Shown here: piece by piece, positions 51,401-59,351 of the stretch
Layout of the letters: each line of letters opens with the position of its first letter
Position numbering within the stretch: the stretch's first letter is position 1
NCBI GenBank assembly: GCA_004014935.1
Contig: CP025323.1
Span: forward strand, 930,001-994,000
DNA length: 64,000 nucleotides
Reading direction: 5' to 3'
Source of the DNA: Saccharomycopsis malanga
Lineage: Eukaryota > Ascomycota > Saccharomycetes > Ascoideales > Saccharomycopsidaceae
Program-made: the position numbers and the translations under genes
The notes under the pieces: model-generated
Told to the model about the DNA's origin: nothing
The model's database searches: none
Seen by the model: the letters and a program-made list of their open reading frames with translations, nothing else

Positions 51401-52449
51401 AGCTTTTTCTTTGAATCATCAACAGTTTCTAGATGTAACAAACGGTGTTCATATTCTCTCCACTTTTCTTTGAAAAACTCAAAGTTCTGCATAGTACGCT
51501 TCTCGTTCTCGTAGTCTCGCGTGTCAATGCTAGTGATGTCGATAAGATAATCTGCAGGGTTTACATTCTCAGGAACATGGTATCCTAAATTACTGAAATA
51601 ATCCATGACCTTGTCGGTGCGATGATTATATACAGGGGCCCCGCGACTCAAGATACATAAATAGTCGAAAAGAAAGAATATGTCTGACCGAGGCTGATGG
51701 ACACTGAGAACAAATGTACGTCCTTTGAGAGCCAAGCTTTTTAACGTTTTGATCAACAAAAACGCAGAGTGAGCATCAAGCCCAGTGGTGGGCTCATCGA
51801 GAAACAACAAAGAAGGATTCAGAAGCATTTGGATTCCAATACTTAATCTACGTTTCTCGCCACCAGATAAACCTTTATGCTCCTTGTTGCCCACAAGAGT
51901 GTCTCTGGCGTCCTTGAGCCCAAGCTCGTTGATGATTTCGGTTATGAGGGCTTCTTGCTCGGTGTCTGAAAGCGAGGACGAAAGCCTGAGCTGTGCAGCA
52001 TACTTGAGAGTTTCATAGCAAGTCAAAGTAGGTATAAGGATGTCCTGTTGAATAACGTACGCTTGGTTTACGGCCTTGATGTTGGTGGTGCTGGTAGTAT
52101 TGGTTTTGTATTGGATAATACCGGTTTTCTGGAGTTTGTTATTGTTCACAGAAGAACGCTGTGCTAGGGTGTTAAGCAAAGTCGTTTTGCCCGAACCAGA
52201 GCCGCCAATAATAGCAAAAATGCTGCCAGAAGGTATATCAAAAGATACTGAGTCTAGAAGATGCTTTTTTGTGATGCTCTCAGCCTCTATATCAGAGGAA
52301 ACCTTTTCAGAGGCCTCGTTCTTTCCCCATCTCCGTTTGAACTGTCGCTTGGGTCTCAACGAAATAGACAAGTTCTGGCAACTTATGGATACCGGCTCTA
52401 TGTTCTGGAACGAAAGCCTCGATACCGTTGAGTCGTCTTTTACGGCCAT
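48424..52449 (-). CDS. Full-size ABCG-family transporter (YOL075C type)
   Basis: A 1341-residue protein with two (nucleotide-binding domain - membrane domain) halves in the ABCG order. NBD1 has Walker A IGGSGSGKTTLLN (about 79-91), signature LSGGEKRR and Walker B LLFLDEPTTGLD; membrane domain 1 spans about 400-660. NBD2 has MGPSGSGKTSLLN (about 762), ISGGEKRR and VIFLDEPTSGLD; membrane domain 2 spans about 1050-1330. Both ATP sites look complete, unlike the drug-pump (PDR) group in which one site is degenerate. Length and layout match S. cerevisiae YOL075C (1294 residues), a vacuole-associated transporter of uncertain substrate. The ATG at 52449 is the first in frame. Confidence 0.92.
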   Translation of the reverse strand: MAVKDDSTVSRLSFQNIEPVSISCQNLSISLRPKRQFKRRWGKNEASEKVSSDIEAESITKKHLLDSVSFDIPSGSIFAIIGGSGSGKTTLLNTLAQRSSVNNNKLQKTGIIQYKTNTTSTTNIKAVNQAYVIQQDILIPTLTCYETLKYAAQLRLSSSLSDTEQEALITEIINELGLKDARDTLVGNKEHKGLSGGEKRRLSIGIQMLLNPSLLFLDEPTTGLDAHSAFLLIKTLKSLALKGRTFVLSVHQPRSDIFFLFDYLCILSRGAPVYNHRTDKVMDYFSNLGYHVPENVNPADYLIDITSIDTRDYENEKRTMQNFEFFKEKWREYEHRLLHLETVDDSKKKLSDLEGLELSIEPEPVLNLGKSRASLWKEIVILTKRELLLTSRDPLTTLSLMCEAVFLGVVLGWIFYKPDKSLTGIRTKTGSLYNVNGLQGYLMLLFETYRLCNHDIKIFDRERAEKSVSVPGFMIARRVSKLLTEDIIIPSIFCIITYFMLDMRKSASSFFIYWTVNLYVHQLGMAFALVSVLITRDYPLASLIGNFNFTIQSYCCGFFVNVTTMPVYVKWIKYICYVWYSYGLTAVNEFRGFFGDCPYGDHTASDPRCIAYTGKNIVGTLGFGPNWIAVPECALLVFLVVFYSIATVFLWVRKVDVAIAKQSNKKVAQKNNEEKLTEENGSVASDNEVFLTPVASINQAQTGIDIILRNINLSVKVIDISIKAFLTRLVKLQFLRNRANQQQPKPILENITASFQKGKVNAIMGPSGSGKTSLLNLISGKLGSNFVTEYTTSGEIYFNEYSVQKELLSQICSYVLQDDDNLLPSLTVRETLLFAARLRMPKFYLQEVVEARVNSIILKLGLKDCQNNMIGSELVKGISGGEKRRVSIGIQLLNDPQVIFLDEPTSGLDSFTASSILSILEHLAHKEGRTVILTIHQPRYSIFKRFGQVLLLAKGGKVVFNGLPAQMSLYFELMSYVCPPLTNFADYVLDLVSINTQTPQLEEMTKERANFLIGKWHEQKSDASDKPFIAGGSKDAEQVFSKYRKVPAPFSVAFWLILKRQGITVYRHRDIFFTRIFQTSGTGIISALFYAPISKDYIGVTNMIGLIQQISSTYFVGMLNNVAVYPIERNFFYDEYNDHVYGISSFFLAYTILEVPFEFVAACLYGVFTIFAIGLPRTPHVYFCFVYVAFMLVNCGESLGIFFNTIFYHTGFAINIISVFLCVAVIMSGLLSLQMPDFFRGINWISPVYYSVMSAVNVVFDNEPRFTCSPTSGSSGDGKCLFNSGQDVLHGFNIKKNYKLLMGLLAVCAVVYRAITFVVLYWKLNNVKLASLRRMLEALGK

Positions 52450-53554
52450 TGTTATGAATATGAATATTAGAAACTAGCTTAGCTTTAGACACATGCCAAT
52501 ACAACTATCCCAGCTGCTTGGTACCAGGATTATGGATATCAGTAGGTCTTATGTGGGCGCAGGAAACAATAGACCCTGGATGATAATCTAAAGGTGAAAA
52601 AGTTTGATAACACTGAGTATTGGTCAACAGTTGTTTTTTAGTATGATCTGCAAAATACGAGGCGTACGAGCAACAGAATGTTCCTTTTGATAATATAACA
52701 AAATCGACAGCTTGAGACTTTAACAGCAACAATAGACGCCTCTTATGTCAACACAGGATCCTCCACAGCAATAAAGTCTGTTTGCAGTGCTCTCGTAAAC
52801 CATCAGATTTGCTTCAGCCTGGCGATGCCTTGGTCGTATAGATAATAAAAAATCAAAAAAAGGTTTCGTATAAGTTTCCGCATTGGGAATTTTCTGTACG
52901 CAATGCAGATTACGTAAACTAGAAGGAACACATTCTGACAGAAAGATCTTTAGACTATTTATCCATCCAATAGCAGGCCAATAAGCAACATAGCGCAAGA
53001 GCAACTAATTAAACCACCCTATTTCAGCGGTAAAGACGGTTTCTTCTTCTAAACTCCTATATCCCTACCAGATTTCGATCAGCCCCTAATACCCGGCCTG
53101 TTATCCACCATGGCCCAGTTGCATAGGTTATGCTCCCTGGCTATTATTTTTTTTTTGGTCGACTGCTCACTTGACAAACTAGGGCTCAATTCGCTCAGAG
53201 GACATTTTTAACATTATTTTTCTATGTTTTATAATTATAAAGATAAGTCATTTGGGTTTTACAGCTTGTGTGGTATTTTTTTGAATGTAGATTTTCTGCT
53301 GGTAATTGTCGAAAAGTACATGTTTGACTTTTGAGGTGTTGCAGTATAAAAGAATGGCTAACTTTCGCAAAATGTTAATTCTTTCAAAAGCTTATTGAGT
53401 TGATGATCCTTAATGAGTAATCTATAATAATCGTCACTTACTATAATCTTATACTTCAAAGTACTGAAAAACTACTGCTTTTCTATACAAGTAAGATCAC
53501 ATAGCATGTGTTAAACTATTAAAATACAGAACTATAAATCATACATAAAATGAC
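52450..53554. other. Intergenic ABC transporter promoter / PEF1 3' flank
   Basis: About 1.1 kb. Open frames here lack domain signals and ATG context. No repeat of the SINE family and no RNA gene seen. Confidence 0.4.
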
Positions 53555-54268
53555 CTAACTAATCAAAGACAATCCCTCACACAAGAACTGTTCAAAACCA
53601 AAAGTAGCAGTGGCGTTTCCTTGGAAATCATAGCGACGGAACACACCAGTAAGCCTCAAAATCCAAACCAAACTTTCTACAAACTTGTCAAACTTTAAAT
53701 AACGTGGGTTGTAGCCGCCTGGTGGGGCGCCCATGGTAAAGCCGCGTGGGGCATGATTGGACTGTGGAGCAGTAGCAAACAAGTTAAAAATGTAGTTGAT
53801 AGAGTCGTAACTCATACGGTACCCGAACGATTGAAGTGCCTTAGTATACTCGCTAAGGGAGATGGTTCCTGAACGGTTAGTGTCTGCAGCCTGGAAAGTT
53901 CTATTCCAGTAGCTGAGATATTTAGATAAAAAGTAAAATTCACGGAAGTCCAATGTATGGGAATTGTCATCATCAAAAAGCTTTACGACAAGATGGATAG
54001 TAGAAGGTTCGAAACGAGTTCCATCGGCATTGTAAAGGGCCCGAGAAAGCTCACCTTCGCTTAACGAATTGCTGCGGTCACGATCAAACGAAATAAACAC
54101 TTTCTTAAGTTTTTCATACTCTCTGGCATCTTCCCCCGTAGATTGTTGAGGAAGGGCGTTTGGTTGTTGAATGTTCAGTGGCGGCTGTTGACGGTACAAC
54201 GGAGTAGCACCCTGTGCTTCCTGGTAAAGATTATATCTGTTTCTTCTAGATCTGCTTCCAAATGGCAT
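53555..54268 (-). CDS. PEF1: Penta-EF-hand calcium-binding protein Pef1
   Basis: A 237-residue penta-EF-hand protein. A Gln/Pro-rich N-terminal tail (residues 1-45) precedes five EF-hands: DRDRSNSLSEGE, the variant DADGTRF-like turn, FDDDNSHTLDFREF, ADTNRSGTISLSEY, and a C-terminal dimerisation hand. A Gly/Pro-rich loop (TMGAPPGGYNPRYLKFDKFV) lies near 185-205. S. cerevisiae Pef1 (YGR058W) acts in polar growth and cation response. The ATG at 54268 opens the basic N-terminus. A TA-dinucleotide repeat lies about 60 bp upstream. Confidence 0.93.
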   Translation of the reverse strand: MPFGSRSRRNRYNLYQEAQGATPLYRQQPPLNIQQPNALPQQSTGEDAREYEKLKKVFISFDRDRSNSLSEGELSRALYNADGTRFEPSTIHLVVKLFDDDNSHTLDFREFYFLSKYLSYWNRTFQAADTNRSGTISLSEYTKALQSFGYRMSYDSINYIFNLFATAPQSNHAPRGFTMGAPPGGYNPRYLKFDKFVESLVWILRLTGVFRRYDFQGNATATFGFEQFLCEGLSLIS

Positions 54269-54320
54269 GACGGTTGTTAGTAGCTAACGGCTTGTGAATA
54301 TAATGGCTTGATTTGAATCC

Positions 54321-54359
<39 letters not shown>

Positions 54360-55009
54360 GTTTGCACGTATACAAGTATATAACTATTTATCGGGTAGTT
54401 TCAGGAAACGTCAATCGTGACTGGCCACTGCCTCGGCGCAGGACACGGTGTTCCACGAATGAGTCGCATTGTTAAATTACGGGGTCCCCGATGCTTGGTA
54501 ATCTAACATTTGACACCACGACATCTGCTCGTCATCATTGGTCATGGTTTCCGGTTGTAATACAACAAAACTTGTTGTACTACGCTTCATACATGTTAAA
54601 TGAAGCGCGCGAACGTCACCGAGATACCAAGAATAACAGTTTTTCTGCTACATGACGTATTGAGTAGCTCTATCATGCACTGATGCATTACAATGTGCAA
54701 TTAAAAAAGTTAAAACAATTAAACTACAAAAATCACAGCTACAATAATCGTTACGAAATTGGCACACGCGTGTTGCCTGAATATTTATTGCGTTTTTTTA
54801 TGATGAGAAACGATGAGTGAAGATAAATTGATAATGATTATGGTAAAAAGTGAAAACAAAGTCACTATGTTTTCTCCCATTGATAAGCTGAAACCCATGC
54901 CACTTTATGTGGCCTGCATGCACGTTTTGAAGGTCACAGCATCCAACAGATATTAATTTTTGATATTTTATGGTTTTTTATTTTGTTTTGATTTGCTTAA
55001 GCGCCCAGC
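54269..55009. other. Intergenic PEF1 promoter / ATP16 3' flank
   Basis: About 740 bp, containing the TA microsatellite near the PEF1 end. No gene or family repeat seen. Confidence 0.45.
54327..54356. repeat. (TA)n microsatellite in the PEF1 promoter
   Basis: About 15 TA units, 59-88 bp upstream of the PEF1 ATG. It may serve as or replace a TATA element. Length is probably variable. Confidence 0.95.
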
Positions 55010-55489
55010 TTATTTGGCAACAGCTTGCAAAGCAGTCAAAACATCAACTTGAATGGCAGCCTCAGCAGCGACTTCTGGGTCAGCAGAGGTAACATTCTTT
55101 TGGGCTTCAGCTAACTTGGCTCTGATAGCCTCACTAGAAAACTGTTCAACTGGGAAAGCTTCGACAGCAGTGATAGACAACTTAGAACCTGGTTGGACAG
55201 TGGCGATACCACCAGAGACAAAGTAGGACTTTTTGTTACCACTTCCTTCAATTACATCAACAACACCAGAGCTAAGTTCCTCAATGGTTGGAACGTGGTT
55301 GGCCAAAATACCTCTGGCGCCAGAGACAGCTGGAATGTTGACCTGGTTGACCTTGACGTTGTTGTACAAGGTTTCGTGAGGAAGAGAAAAGTTCAATTGC
55401 AAAGCACCAGTGGCAGAAACCTCGGCATAGGTTCTTCTGGCAACCAAGTTGAAGGCTCTGGAGGATTGACGCAAGGAAGTTCTGAACAT
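55010..55489 (-). CDS. ATP16: Mitochondrial F1-ATPase delta subunit
   Basis: A 159-residue protein, subunit delta of the F1 central stalk of mitochondrial ATP synthase (S. cerevisiae Atp16, 160 residues). The presequence MFRTSLRQSSRAFNLVARRT is Arg/Ser-rich and ends at RRTYAEV. The beta-sandwich region contains PHETLYNNVKVNQVNIPAVS, GILANHVPTIEEL and KKSYFVSGGIATVQPGS; the C-terminal helical pair follows (IRAKLAEAQK ... VDVLTALQAVAK). It shares a divergent promoter with ARG81. Confidence 0.97.
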   Translation of the reverse strand: MFRTSLRQSSRAFNLVARRTYAEVSATGALQLNFSLPHETLYNNVKVNQVNIPAVSGARGILANHVPTIEELSSGVVDVIEGSGNKKSYFVSGGIATVQPGSKLSITAVEAFPVEQFSSEAIRAKLAEAQKNVTSADPEVAAEAAIQVDVLTALQAVAK

Positions 55490-56053
55490 TGTGACTCAAT
55501 TATGGGACGTTTGCTGAGTTGTGTTGTGTCTGTCTTTTCCACTAACAAATCTTTTCATTACATCTCTCGTTTCCAATATTATTCGGTTTTTTTCATTGGC
55601 ACTGGTACTACTGGACCTGTTAACGAACCCTGGTTGCCCGGCTCTGGCACCATATCCAATCAGACGCCGGGAAAAAGACTGCAGTGTGGTGGTGTATCTA
55701 TATGCATGAGGAGGTATAGTAATGCAGTATCGGCGTGAGCCCTGCATCATGTGCAGTTTTTTTTATGCAAGACAGAAAATAAATAAAAACAGCGATCTGA
55801 GGAATGGTCCATTCTTGACATAAATGAGGGTTCAAGGTTACTAGTTGATTGAATTTTTTGACTATTTGTCACATTTTCCTCTATAATTATTGGGTGTGGT
55901 CAACAGGCTGTATTTCCCCATTGAGAACCTCTTAAAAGAGGCTCTAACTTAGCAGAATCACATTACTTTTCTGGTCAAACGTTGTCCGCTAACACCTACC
56001 ATCTAGAACCAGGCGCGACATCCATACATACACACCTTCATGTTAGGCCCAAC
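55490..56053. other. Divergent promoter ATP16 / ARG81
   Basis: 564 bp between ATP16 and ARG81. Contains TGACTCA at 55492-55498 and an upstream ATG for ARG81 at 56040. No other gene seen. Confidence 0.5.
55492..55498. promoter_or_regulatory. Gcn4-type site TGACTCA
   Basis: Matches the Gcn4 consensus exactly. It sits 3 bp upstream of the ATP16 ATG, too close to drive that gene, and 556 bp upstream of ARG81, where an amino-acid starvation input would be plausible. Chance occurrence is possible. Confidence 0.35.
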
Positions 56054-58750
56054 ATGGCGCCCGTACAGACCAAAGTAAAGAGAAAAAAAACGTTTACCGG
56101 ATGCTGGACATGCCGGTCCAGAAAAGTCAAGTGTGACACCACCAAACCTTTCTGCAACAGATGCAAGAAAGCAGGCATCACTTGCGAGGGGTATGATATC
56201 AAACTTCGTTGGTATAAACCCATACGTTTCAGCCGGGATGGCACCCAGATAGACGGGCCGAGCGAAGATCCGGCTGTTGGGAATAATTATTTCCAGCGCA
56301 GAAACATTGATTTTGTCAAGTATCCAAAGGAGATGATTTACACGACATACGAGGACATTGACAAGCATCTATCGACATTACATTCTGCAGCAAACCTCTC
56401 GCAACATGAGACTAAGCAGCTAGGACCTTTTGCTGTGTTCAAGGGCAACAAGAATGCAACGTCCAAGGCAGTTTCCAAAAGACAATCTCGTCGTAATGCC
56501 AATAGTAATGGTAACACAGAGGAAAATCTAAAACGTAGGAAGCCACAGACTCCTCCTTTGGCACCAGCTCCTAACAACTTTTTTAATAATGATCAGCATG
56601 ATATTGTAACGATGCAACAGTTGTTCACAGAACAATTTCCGCATCAGATGACGTTTTACGACCAGCAACAGCAACCACAGCAAAATGATACATATCATAG
56701 TGTTTACCATGAAGATAAGGATGACACACAGTATCATGTTCAAGAGCGGGACAGACCGTTTGGAAACATTTCCGAGACACGCAACCAAAAGTCAGAACAG
56801 ACGGAAAACAGAGGAGAAGTGAGATCATTCAATGATATTAAGAACATTTATGATTTGGATCCACAAGTTCGGGATGATCAAAAGAAATATTCACAGTTCA
56901 TAAACTTTTTAGAAATGACTGATTCAGGAATCAAGTATCTTCCCCAGAATCTTACCTTAGATTCCAAATCCATCATTGTTTCCTTACCAATCACTCGCTT
57001 TCTTCTTACTCATTATAGCGAAAATGTTGCTGATTTGATGACAGTGCATATTCTCCCGCGAAACCCTTGGAAAACAGTTTATCTCCCGAGGGCTCTGAAA
57101 GCGTTAGGTGACTTGTGTGCTTTTGGAAAATGCAGTTTTCCCAACCATTGCACTCTTCATGCGATTCTTTCGATATCTGCCTTCCACTTGAAGAACCTGT
57201 TTGAGCGCAACAGTCCTGGGTACAAGTATTGGCGACAGATTGGACAAAATGCGAAGAACATTGCATCTGATTATCTTAACAAAAGCATTGATATTGGCTT
57301 GGATCAGCACAAGTACAAGGATGTCTTAGTAAGCATCCTATCTATGAGCACCATTGATGTTGCCAGTGGCACCATGCGGTCCTGCCGCAAGTATTTAAAA
57401 CTTTGTGGAGGTTTCATTGAGAACAGAATGGGAAAAAATAAAAAGCTTTCTGCCAAAGCCAAGACTTTGCACCGAATTTTCTCTTTATCTAATAAGATCT
57501 TTGAAAGTACACAGTTTGGACTGTTCAACGACATTGAAGACGATGAGGATCAGCAAATCCAATTTGATTTGGATGACAACTCAGGAACCTCACTCATAAA
57601 CAAACCAGTACGAAGACTGAGCATAGATTTAGTGAGTGTTATAGCGGATGATCCAGACACAGACGATGGAGAATTAAGGCCCCGTATCAAAAGAAGCGTA
57701 AATGTAGCAAATGCCATTTATTACAACTGCAATATTCTATTTGATGCTTTTGAAGTTCATAAAATAGGCCATCCTAGCAGCAGGTATTTCCCTCATGGCC
57801 CCCTGAACGGTCTGCAATCACACCATCGCCATTCACGCAGTGAACGCGAGGTTTTTGTTGGTCAGTCAAAGACATTTAGAGAGAAAATTAACGAGCAGGG
57901 AAGAATCTCCATAGAATACATAGTTAACAGCAACCATGGATCACCTACTATTGCCCCGCAGTCGCCTAAATTCATAGATGTTGCCAACCAAAACTTTGCC
58001 TCGTCCCCTAAATACAACACCAGATATGAAACCGAGGCAGGGATAAGTTCCAAAAACGAAGACACATTTTTTTCTTTGGATGCTCTTTTTGGATTGCCAA
58101 ACTCTCTTATTGGCCTTCTTATCGATGTGGTGGAGCTCTTCAAAAGAAAAACTGAACTCACTGATTTAGTAATTGCGGAAAAAGGGCATGTAGATCCTAA
58201 TATGCCACCTGAACCACTCAATCAAGACCTCCAAGTACGCATCACCAACTACAGGAACCAGGTCAACGACTTTGAAGAGCTGCTCAACTCTTGGACATTG
58301 GAATGGAACCTTTGGGAATCCCCTGACAAAGAAGTGTTTCTTTCAACAATGCACGAAGGAACATACCATCATTTAATGTCTTTCAAATTGGGTATCGACA
58401 TTTACTTTTATCGTATAATCAAGCGTATCTCTTACTATGAAATTGAACCTTACATTCGAGATTGCTTGTACCATTTGTTTGTCATAAAACGAATCATCGA
58501 TGATAACCAAGCAGTCATGGTTCCTATCTACTGGCAGGCCTTTATCGCTGCTTGCGAAACCAGTGACCCCCTGCTTCAAAAGCAGTTTTCCGAATGGTGC
58601 GAAAGAATGTCACACATTGGTATAAATGACCACTACATGGCCAACAAAATTATTAGAAAAGTCTGGGAGGAGAAAAAGAAACATAACGACGATTCGATCA
58701 ACTGGATCCATATTTTGCGAGACTATGATGTCAGCTTGATGTTGATTTAG
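56054..58750 (+). CDS. ARG81: Zn2Cys6 transcription factor Arg81 (arginine regulation)
   Basis: An 898-residue zinc-cluster regulator. The start is the ATG at 56054 (MAPVQTKVKRKK); the open frame upstream lacks an ATG. Six cysteines at 17, 20, 27, 34, 37 and 44 (GCWTCRSRKVKCD ... FCNRC ... TCEGYDIKLRW) form the binuclear cluster. The sequence GYDIKLRW directly after it is characteristic of Arg81 (ArgR2), which with Arg80 and Mcm1 represses arginine synthesis and activates its breakdown. A fungal-specific regulatory domain fills the C-terminal half. An out-of-frame upstream ATG overlaps the start codon. Confidence 0.88.
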   Translation: MAPVQTKVKRKKTFTGCWTCRSRKVKCDTTKPFCNRCKKAGITCEGYDIKLRWYKPIRFSRDGTQIDGPSEDPAVGNNYFQRRNIDFVKYPKEMIYTTYEDIDKHLSTLHSAANLSQHETKQLGPFAVFKGNKNATSKAVSKRQSRRNANSNGNTEENLKRRKPQTPPLAPAPNNFFNNDQHDIVTMQQLFTEQFPHQMTFYDQQQQPQQNDTYHSVYHEDKDDTQYHVQERDRPFGNISETRNQKSEQTENRGEVRSFNDIKNIYDLDPQVRDDQKKYSQFINFLEMTDSGIKYLPQNLTLDSKSIIVSLPITRFLLTHYSENVADLMTVHILPRNPWKTVYLPRALKALGDLCAFGKCSFPNHCTLHAILSISAFHLKNLFERNSPGYKYWRQIGQNAKNIASDYLNKSIDIGLDQHKYKDVLVSILSMSTIDVASGTMRSCRKYLKLCGGFIENRMGKNKKLSAKAKTLHRIFSLSNKIFESTQFGLFNDIEDDEDQQIQFDLDDNSGTSLINKPVRRLSIDLVSVIADDPDTDDGELRPRIKRSVNVANAIYYNCNILFDAFEVHKIGHPSSRYFPHGPLNGLQSHHRHSRSEREVFVGQSKTFREKINEQGRISIEYIVNSNHGSPTIAPQSPKFIDVANQNFASSPKYNTRYETEAGISSKNEDTFFSLDALFGLPNSLIGLLIDVVELFKRKTELTDLVIAEKGHVDPNMPPEPLNQDLQVRITNYRNQVNDFEELLNSWTLEWNLWESPDKEVFLSTMHEGTYHHLMSFKLGIDIYFYRIIKRISYYEIEPYIRDCLYHLFVIKRIIDDNQAVMVPIYWQAFIAACETSDPLLQKQFSEWCERMSHIGINDHYMANKIIRKVWEEKKKHNDDSINWIHILRDYDVSLMLI

Positions 58751-59351
58751 GGTTTCATGACTTTTATTCATTTTTTCATTTTTCTTTCTTTCTTTCTTTC
58801 TTTTATTAGATTGTTTATGGTCATAGATATTTTATGTTATTTTTCGATTTTTTTTTTCAACCTTTTTGTTTCTTGCTAATGAATTTTTTCTTTGGTTTTT
58901 CGGTTAAAATGTCTTGTTTTTCAGTAGAAATGTCTTGTTTTCCTTGAAGGGTGTTTTGAAACGGATATTAAATTTTGCTTTCCAAAAGTGAAGTTTACTG
59001 AATGGAGAGGTAACATAATTGAATGGTAGACAAAATTCAAAGATGCATCAAGCTTTCAACACTTCACATGAAGCATATACTTGAGCCAAGAATTTCACCA
59101 AATTAAAAACAGATAGTAGTCCAGTGTTCAAATTGAGGCAATATTTAACGAGTTTACTTTAAAATAACAGTTGGTAGTATAATTTTTGCGCTATACATGC
59201 ATGTGCATGCATATTTCTGCGATGTTGGGGATCTTGCGTCAGAAAGTGGAAAAAAAATATTTGAAAATCTTCGATGCGACTGTGCATAATTTGAAAAACT
59301 GATATATACTATATAATAGAGGATTCAATAGTTCAACAGTCTGGTGGAAAT
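58751..59351. other. Intergenic ARG81 / PPM2
   Basis: About 600 bp between plus-strand genes, with a (TTTC)n tract at about 58780-58803 just after the ARG81 stop. A TATA-like element lies near 59302-59315. No gene seen. Confidence 0.45.
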
